Source of the DNA: Hofstenia miamia
Taxonomy: Eukaryota; Xenacoelomorpha; Acoela; Hofsteniidae
NCBI GenBank assembly: GCA_900660155.1
Contig: CABFPE010000236.1
Coordinates: 839,491-903,490 of the forward strand
DNA length: 64,000 nt
Reading direction: 5' to 3'
Made by a program: the position numbers and the translations under genes. Position 1 is the stretch's first letter. Each line of letters begins with the position of its first letter. Below the pieces are notes generated by a model that was given only the letters and a program-made list of their open reading frames with translations, had not been told where the DNA came from and did no database searches. This document shows, one piece after another, positions 13,802-24,085 of the stretch.

Positions 13802-16679
13802 GTATAGAATTTTCAATAAAGCCTTCAAGAAATTGATTAAAATGTTAATAATGCAGTGCACAATAAATATTAGCATATTTTAAGCATTTTGCCCATAAAA
13901 GCATAGAAGTATGAGTTCAAAGATTTTGATTATTTTCTTAATTTGATGCTTAAAATTTCGGCTTGCACCACCTCTTCAGAAATTAATTGAAGACTAGTCC
14001 TCAAATCGCCGAAACGTAATCATGCTGAAAACTTGAAATTATTGCTACATCTGCATATATTTCTTTTTAATTGTGCAATTAAAAATTTTAGGGATTTTTC
14101 ATACTTTTGGAAGTTATCGTACATTTTTTGAAACGATATCTAAATATATACATTGACGACTCGAGTTGTCTATGAAAATTAAGATCATGGAAGTTGTCGT
14201 AGTTTGGAATTAGAATTGTGTTGAGAGTGCACTTTTTACTTTCATAAACCTCCGCACAATTTAAGAACATTAACCGGGCATATGCAAACAAATCTACGAA
14301 AACCAAATATACTTTTTGTGATCATTGTGCAACATCAAAATGCAAATATAGCTGAAGCCAGGATAATTGACGAGAGTATTAATTAAGTCCAAGTAGCAAT
14401 GAACCTGCCATGTTTTATAATATAGTAGATAATTTAGTTACCACACTCAAGAACACTAGAATAACATTGTTAAAAATAAGGAGGCTTATACATTTATGGT
14501 ATGCAGATAATTTTATTTTTTAACCTTCTGACAACAACAAAAATTAGAAAGTAAAGCGTGAAAATGGTCTCTTATGGTTTTGATGCCATTTTCAGTGTAT
14601 TGAATTTCATCATAATCGTCTGTTACATGTTCATTAGTAAAATAAAATAAAATGCACAATGTACTAACTTCACAAATGCTTTTTCTATTTTTTAATTTGA
14701 AATGTCCAAGTGATAAGGTTGGCCTGCTTACTTGGTTCCATGTCCGGTTATTCTAGTTGGCCATTAACTGGCGATAAACGTTGCTAAAAATTTCTATATA
14801 TCGTTGCATTCGAATGAAAACGGGTTACTGTAAATTTTGGGATTTAATTTTTCACTTAGGATTTAAGTATAGTCAAGAGTTGCATAATCTAAAAAAGGTT
14901 TTTTCTGCTCTTATTGCCTTTCAAACATTAATAATAAATTAATATTACTTTCCAAAATTTAGTGTGAACCAGATAATTGGTTTTCATTCTAATGCGACGA
15001 TATATACGTGCTTGTCTAGTTAATGAAAATAACTTCCGTGTTGCTAAGCAACACCATATATGCGTAATTATGTACCAATGAATATATGGGAAGCAATTTA
15101 TAATCCTGTGTCTAAATAAATATCTGTCCGATTGAATGTTTGTTTAAGTGAGACGAATGTTGTTAATCTATAGATAATGTATTTTGCGATACTTAAAAAT
15201 AGTTTATCACTGTTTGTCTTTTGAGTTTTTAAACTAATACATGAGGTCATTTGACATAAAACTACCACCTCATTAGAAAATACTATTAAAAATAAGTATG
15301 ACTTTAGTTGTCAAAATCTGTCATTTAACCCTATTTTACTATGTTTTTCGTAGCAGTTATTCATGGGAGGCCACCCTGCCCCCTCCCCCTAAGATCTCAG
15401 AAACTGTATATCCGATGAACACCAAATTTGGTGTGGAGATACTTTGACATGTCATGAATATTTTGTCGGTAACCATTTTGCGATACGATAATTAATATGC
15501 AAATTATGCGCATATTAATTAGTTTAGGTTATCAAATTTTCCTAATTTCGCATTGACACAAAATGCTAGAAATACTACTAAAAAGAAATCAAGAGAGGGG
15601 CCTATAATCAGGGTTGACAAAAAAGTGTATTTTTTTTACAAAAAAAACGTTTTAAACGTTTAAAACAATATTTTTTTGTTTTTAGGCAAGCACAGTTTAG
15701 GGTACTAAAATTTTGTTAAAAACACATAGTAGCAAACATTGGATTATGATGAACTTATCAACATTCATTTTTCGTTTCATAGACGTAAGCAAAACACAAG
15801 TTTTGCTATTTTTGCGGTAGAAAATCGGTTATAGAAGTACGAATAGACGAATTCCAAAAATTGTTTTCCGAGCTTTCCTATATATTTGAAAAAAAATATT
15901 GAAAAAACACTGCAAAAAAACATGTTTTAAACAGGTGCTGTTTAAATCATGCCAACCCTGCCTGTAATGCATAGAAAACATTTAATTACACTTTTGCTTT
16001 GAAAATTATCCATTGGTTTCAATTTATAGCTTTTATATACAAAATCGTTATTTTCGAAATTCTCAAGAAATGCCAGTTTTTCATGGACTTTTTTAAATCG
16101 CTATAACTTTTTAGCCTTTGACCTTACCTTTACAGTTTTTCGTCAAAAGTTGCAGAACAACTTAAAGAAAAATTTCATAGAAGGATAGTTTACTTAAAAA
16201 ACGGTATCTGAGTTATATTTATAATTAGGGGGTGGGGTCAAATCGGCCCCCAGTTAAAATAGGGTTAATAATGAGGTAAATATTTTCACTCCTCGATTAA
16301 TTGGCATGGATAAAATCAATCGCATAATTGTTGTTGCTAGTTATTGTTAACAATCACCATCTATAAATAGTATTTTATAAATGTCATGAGTTTGTGTAGG
16401 CAACACACTACGCAATGCTATTTCGTAATGTTTGAACGTTTGTTTCTGTTTTGAAAGAAATTCATCTTAATTTGCATGAAAGATTTTATGTTAAATTAAG
16501 TTACATTTTGTATTTTACACAATATAAAAGCAGTATAAGGACACAATTTACTCACGATATGATAACCCAATGTGGAAACTAAACAGTGAATATTAAATTC
16601 ATAAAAATTATTGCCTAATATTTTGTATGTACTCCGTTATTGGCCAAACGTGATACGTGTTCCCGCACATTTGGCCAGT

Positions 16680-16716
<37 letters not shown>

Positions 16717-19700
16717 CTACAAATGCCTGAAGTCAAATCATGTCAAAATCAAATCAATATTTATAACTATCAGTTGTACATGTACAAGGTCTACATTATG
16801 GACAACTCATGTGATTTCACCTTACATTATTTTGTTTTGCTATTTTAAGAGTATTGATTATATCCGTTTAGACGCCTACTCGGAAAACAATGTCGAAGTC
16901 ACAATCCTTTCATTGGAAAGATAGTGATTCGAGATCTCGAACTCGTAGTCTTTCTTCATCCGGTCCATCTTCTGCTGGGTCTAGTCTCCTTCTAAATTTT
17001 GAAGAGAGTGTCCTAAACGGAAGATTGCATCCGGTGGGATCTGTTGACGTAGGTTTTCAGTGACTTAGACGACTAATCCGTAATTGTGTACAAAAATAGA
17101 ACTTTTACTTAATACTACAAGCACTATGTTTATTCTTGACTAAACAAAATCTAATATGACAAACACCGAATAGTTATTTTCACTACAAATATCGCTCTTT
17201 GAATGGTTGTTGATTTAAATTATCAATTGTGTTATTGGCGGTCATTGTGCGATTATGTTTGGTATATAAACTAAAGCAAACATCTCTGGTCAATTCAATA
17301 TACTGATTGTTTGTTAAGAATTAGAGAACAATAATCGACTTTTAATTTCCAATTCGTAATTGCGTTTAACCTTCACATTTCAAGCATTTATTAAATATTC
17401 ATAACTTTATTTTATTAATCTGCGGGCAATATAAAATGTTGTCCAATTCAATTAGCATTGAATTTGTTATTTTCTGCTAGATAGAATAAGCTATAAGCAC
17501 CCATTCCAAGAGGTCATTTGAAATGTCATTTTACTCATTTCATTTTCAAAATGCAATTCGAAACAGTATCAATTGATAAAAATTCATTATTATCTTATCT
17601 CTGCCTATGATGTAATTTGACGTTGATATTAACGTATTTAGGGGTTTAAAGCAGATATTGGTGCTAGCGGTTCATTTTGTCCTCCACATTTACAGGAACA
17701 CTTCACTGCTTACTATTTCAATGTGTCAGACGATAATGCGCCCTCGCCTTATTTGGTATTTTTTATTAGCTTTGAATCGATTTAATGTCGTTCACCTATT
17801 TGCTTCGTGTTTTCCTATTTTGGACTTCTTTTGTAGTATATTAAAGTTCTTCTGCATCATTACAGTAATCTAATCGTTATTCTTTATAATGGTCATGCAA
17901 GGAAAACTCTAAAGATGGCTGTTATAAAAATGGCCCTAGAGATCTAGTTTTGGTTTCGTTAATCATTATAAAAAATAGTTACGATAAAAAATTATTATCA
18001 CAAATTTGTGTGTAATTAGCGAATCCGATTAATGAAAAGTAATATAGAGAACTGCAGTGTTCAGCGGTGCGCATGCAAAAGCAAACATTAATAAAATTAG
18101 ACGTTCGCAATGCCAAAATTCTGCTATAACAGAATGTTTCCCTTTCCCAAATTTGGTCTTTTATTGCATTTGAAAGATTACGATTTGACCAGGGAATTTG
18201 TAAGCAAATTGTTGTTACAGTCGACTTTCGATGTAGCGCCATTCAATGTAACATAAATTTCGATATATCGTAGTCAAAATTCAAGCCCCTGTTTCAAGCC
18301 TGGGTTTTTACTAGTAAAGTCTACTCAATACAGCGTACCCTTGGTACAACGTAAAACTCGTTATTACCAATTGTGGTTCCATGTGCAATGTTTGCATCGT
18401 CCATCCATCTCGACGCAGCCTAGGTGTGAAACGGCTGTGATTTGTATTTTTTCGGAAATTGCATAGAAGATAGTGCTCGCGTCGCGGATAGACTGCTCGA
18501 CAACATTCATAGCCATGTACTACAGGCAAAGAAACAAACCTCAATAATATCTTACTTTCATCGTTGACTAATGGCTGTCTGCAATTTTCAGTTCAATTTT
18601 TAATCATTGAAACTTATTATATACAACGTAACGCCCGCTATTCCGCAATCTTCTTTGTTCCCGAGGTAGTACGCTTTAAACGAGAGTCGATTGTATAGAA
18701 CAATTAAATCTAAAGCCTTTTCACATTTGCTGTTGCGTCACTGTAATGTAGGATTTTCCAAAATTTTACAATTTATTTAACCCTTTCCAGTCGGAACTCA
18801 GGTAATTTAATTCTTGTTATATAACTATAAGGTGCGTTATATAATGCTATGTAAGTCAAATAGAAAATTCAAAATCTTCAGGAGTTGGAGTGTTAAATTC
18901 TTTCTGAATAGCTTCTGGAATCAGGTTACGAACCAATGGTCGGTAACTAAAAGACCTATTAATAAATGTTGTCAGCTATTTCATTTTTTCTACATTATAT
19001 GTTGTTTCGAGCGTACATTTTACAAACCCTGTGCACTTGCAACATTTCGTTTAGTAATCAATGTAATGGCATGAATTTATAAACATATCCTTTCGTTTAG
19101 TTTACTTTAGGTGTCCATTTCTTTGTACTGTTTAGTGTTGGTATGAAATGTCATCATTCCCGTGGAGCATTTATCAATGAGTAATTTAATTAAATTTCTG
19201 TTAAAGAAATCCACAATGTGCGAGAGAGGATTTTATGATGAATTCGTTTGATTCCTTCGCGTTTTCATTAAATTTCGTGGAGGCTGTGATTGTTGGAAAT
19301 TTGGCCCACAGCTCGACAAAACATGTTGCAATCCACGCATCTAATTCGCTTTCTAATATGCATTTATTTTATTAGCCGCTTTTACCAGTTACAATTTTCA
19401 CAATTAATTGTGATTGGTCGTTAATAAATCAATTCTGACACCGCTATAAACGTCAAAAGCAATTCATTACAGCAAATAAATTATTCTTAAGTCATTTTTC
19501 GACACATAGATGATTCTTCCTTTTGTCTGCCAATTTAGGTCCATTTCATTATTGCCCGTGAAAAAGTCGGTTTACTTGCACTCTTGCATAGTATTTGCGA
19601 GCAAAGGCGCGGTAGTTTTTTCAAAGGAAGTGAACAATTATATGCAATCTCTTCAATTAGTAGCAACAACTTCTTTTACGTCAAGGGAGAAACGAATGCT

Positions 19701-22700
19701 TCTAATTCAAAGGTGCATTACAACTGAACACTTTATTTTTTATTAACACCCAATCCATGACTAAATCGTATGATATACGTTACAAAATGTCCAACCTCAT
19801 CAGGTACACTACATCTGGATTTCATACTGGACACTAGTATTCAACCTCTACGAAAACTCGGATCTTTCTTCAGTGCACAACTACCTTTATATTCTAAACT
19901 AACTTAGTAGAAAAAATTTTATGACCCGCGGAAAAGTGTCTTTTCAGTGTGAAAAGCCACCATTGAGCATTGAATTAAGTTAAGTTGTTTTGTTATTTAT
20001 TACAAAACAAGTCATTCTTAAGATTATAAAAATGATTCGTAAATATAGAAGAGGTCATGAAGAAAAACGTATGATGTAAACTAATAACAAATAAGTATTT
20101 GGCATTCGCGCTGATTAGTTTATTACTAGGCTTCGGCGGTATGCTTTTACGGTGATATTGATTTTTGGAAATACCAAACCGTCACCGCCAGTGTAATTTT
20201 TTATTAAAACTGTACCTTGCTGTGCAAGGTATCTCGAAGAATATTTACAGTTAAGGTAATAACGCTGACGTTCAGAGGCTCCAATCGAAAGGATTGAAAA
20301 TGATGACTGACAACTAAACTTTTTTATTTTTCAATAGTTTTTCCAGTCCAGTTTTTTTGGCCAAAACTCTGCGAAATGCCCTATGACTAAGTTACCGGCA
20401 GTATTCAGTGAAAACCGTATCATTACTGTACCGTCTGTAGAAATAGAATGTCGTCGAAGCCTCTTGATTACGCAACTTGAACTCCCAATTAGCGTGACTT
20501 TCAGTAAGCGTGGCAAGCAGTTCAAATTAGAAGGGTTGTAATGAACACACATTGAAAAACATATGCAGGGGAGTTTTGCACGTGCTGTAATAAGCTAGGT
20601 CTTAAAAAGAAGTTTTACTACACTCGGGTACACTGAAAACTTAACCGTTCAAAGGTGTAAATTAGAGGTATTTTTAAAATAGGTTTTTAGTAAATTTGCA
20701 TTTGCAAAAGCTTGGGGTCCCAAACGTGAAGAAGTTATAAAATATGCTTAAAGATACCCAAGAAAAATACTAACTTAAAAAACGTCATGACCTCTCCATT
20801 TTAGGATTTTATAGTAATTCTATGCAAGCCTATTTTGTAAACAAAAAAGAATGCCAGTTCTTAAATGTAATGTGAAATTGCAGCAAATTTACTATTTATT
20901 TAAAGTGTTTGTACTTTGATGCTGACTTTGCTATATATTTCATGAGCTTATTGGCCTTCTGAGCTTGATTTTGCGTAATAATCTCAATATAACAACAAGT
21001 TCTAAGCTCCAACATTTTTTGTATTTTTTTGCTTTTAGATAAATCACTAGGTTGTTATAAAGCTCTTGATAGATGCAGTATTAAAAAAAACTTTGATATA
21101 AAACCAAACAGAGGTCATTTAATCACAAAACATGCTGAGGATTTGACCTATTTGGTAAGACAAAATTGTAGTACTAAGAGTAACTGAAAAAGCTGTTTTT
21201 ACCTTGAAGCTTAGTTTTTTCTAATCGCAAAATTTTGCTTGCAAATTTATGTGCGAGGTATCCAATTCTCCCAGGCTGTTGAAACCACTGAAAATAATTT
21301 ATGAAATCCACGTATATATTTTGTATAGGATGTTCTCGAGTCTCTTTATAGCGTCATTATATCAATTAGTCTTGATAATGAAAGGAAAGCAATATGCTCC
21401 ATTAGTTAAAATTCCTCAACAATAATCACAATGCAGTGCATTTTAAGTTGCCCATTAAACCATCAATGTGCAAATATGTGTGATTGTCGGAAGTTTTTAA
21501 ACAAATGTAATGGCCTTTCAAAAGTTAGACATAATTTGTGATTTCGTAATTCTTAAGGCAGGTGCAGTCCTAGAATGTTTTTAATGGGTTGTGGTTCAAT
21601 CATTTTTTATATTATTACAAATGGATAATTTGTAATTTATGAAAATCAAATCATATCTTTCAAAAATTGCAATAACGATTTTTAAGATTCTCCACAAAAA
21701 CATTAAGGATATATATATTATATATATATATATATGTGCACATAATAGCTAGTGTTAGTCTTTTTATTCATGGGTGGCAGAAAATTGTGAAAATATGGGT
21801 TTTAACTTATGAAAAGCACTATAAACTTATTTATACTTCAATATTCGCATTAGGCTTGGACAGTTTTTAAAAATAGGGATATAATAGGAGGTGGTGGATA
21901 GGGGTGGAAGGAGAGTGAGGACAGCCGTCCTCTGCTTAGCTAGCAAATATGAATATTAAGCAACTTAGTAATTAAATTCGATATTTAATAAATCGTGAAA
22001 AATTTTATTATTAAAATTATTTTTATACCGTTTGTTGTCCACCTTTTCCTCACTAAAGCTCGAAAAAATATATTTTGAAATACTCCTAGTGTACATACAT
22101 ATTTGAAGTTAACTACCTACCAATCCATTTTTGTTATTGCATATCATATCGCACTTGTAACAGTCACGTGGGAAATCACTGTTTTGGTAATTCCTACAGT
22201 GCTGCTGCCTCACGTACCTTCTCATCTCTCCCCAATCATCCTGCTCCAAGTTTTACACCCGCGCTTGCTCCTCCTTCCGATCTACCGCATCCTCCTAAGC
22301 AGTCTATCCCTTCGTCTAATAAGCGTGATCGTATAGTATAGACCAGAATTTGTGAATGAATTAGTAGCCACAATAGAATTTGATGAATTCATTCAAGTCA
22401 ATGATACTAGATATCAAGATATGAGTATTGACTTCACATCAATACCACTGCTTCTGTGGATGATGCAGTCAACTCAAAATCTTTTAAGAATTATATTTTT
22501 CAAAGACCAAATGTTCTAATGTTCTATGCTGATCAGGTTTAAATAAAAAAAATTGATTGCTAACATCAATATTCTTTCTTCAATTTATGATTTCGCTACT
22601 ATGCATTTAATTGTTTTATATTCTACCAATCTCTACCAAACAAGCACTGAACATCTACGGTGATCAAATTCGAGGACTTGGTTTGACGCTCAGTTTTTTT

Positions 22701-24049
22701 ATATTACCCACGCTATTCCATTTGCGATTTTTCAATTTCATAGTTTTTTCTCTGTTGTATGCTACATTCTTAGTAGAGGTGTTTCCTTCCTTGTTTCCTT
22801 CCTGTTTGTCAAATTTTTCTCTTAATTTTTAGGCGACCCTGTATAACAACGGTTTTTTTTCATATAATTTCTGTACTGTCATTACATAACATTTTTCTTC
22901 AAATCATTATTTTTGAACCATTCAAAAAGACGTATGTTTTAAACTTTAAATAGTTCATCATTATTAAGAAAATATGACAATAAGGTCACACAAGTCAATA
23001 TTTTCTGTCAGAAATAGTACTTTAAAAAATTTGATTCATTAACAACACACTAATTATAAAATATTTGGCAATAATTTTTAGGGATGCATTACGCTTGAGC
23101 AAGCTGGACGTCGAGGCTACAGAATTCCTCCCAAGGGTGCAGTGCAATTGGTATTTAATATTTCCTTCTTAGATTTTAATTGCACAATGGTTAAATGAAT
23201 TGTAAAAGTTTTCATTTGACTATTTTCCTACCATAACTTTATCATAATCATTGTTGCAAGTCAACACATTGAACTTTGTGGTTAATTTATATACTCAATA
23301 TTTCCCTTCCAGTTGTCACAACATTTTATGTTCGATAAGACTGATCTGATAAGTGATGATCAAATAGTTTGTCTTTATTATACACATAGGTGAATAATTT
23401 CTGGAATTATATATGTAATGTATATTACACTAAGATTGTGTAAGATGAGATTTAATGAAATTCCTAAAATTTCAGTTAATTTTTGAAATTGCAATGTCAC
23501 TTTAAACTTTACAAAACGACAAATTTTAGTGGTTGGGGTTAAGATTAGTGTTTGTGTTTAGTTTTTTACTGTAAATACGTGAAATATCAAGATATTTTAA
23601 AATTTTCATGAATTTGGGTAAGTGAAATAGCATTTTCACAATCTTACTGTATATACATATATATATATATATATATATAAATGACATGTCATTTTTGTCT
23701 TCAATTTTAACTTTTTAGTGCCGAAATAAAAAAAATTAGATCCAAATAATTTCAAAAAAATATGTAAAAAATTGTTTTTGGTAAATAATGTTTATTTATA
23801 AGGTGAAAGTTTGCATTTTTAGGTAAAAAATAACAACCTAGTAATTACCGTAAATCCTCGAGTATAAGCCGCCGCATTTGGGCATTCTAAAGTGTAGCTT
23901 AACTCCGAACTTTGTAAGAAGTTTACAGATATAATTCTTAGACTCGATGACATAAGTTACTCCTTATTAATGCATCTATTATTCCTTTTCATTTGTTTTA
24001 GGTAGCAAGGTCCATGCCACTATTATTATGATCCTAATGTTTTTTTTCG

Positions 24050-24085
<36 letters not shown>

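Noticed and set aside
20122-20177. Regulatory RNA hairpin
   Set aside because: The GGCGGT/ACCGCC stem is short and resembles a decayed transposon end; no support for an RNA gene.
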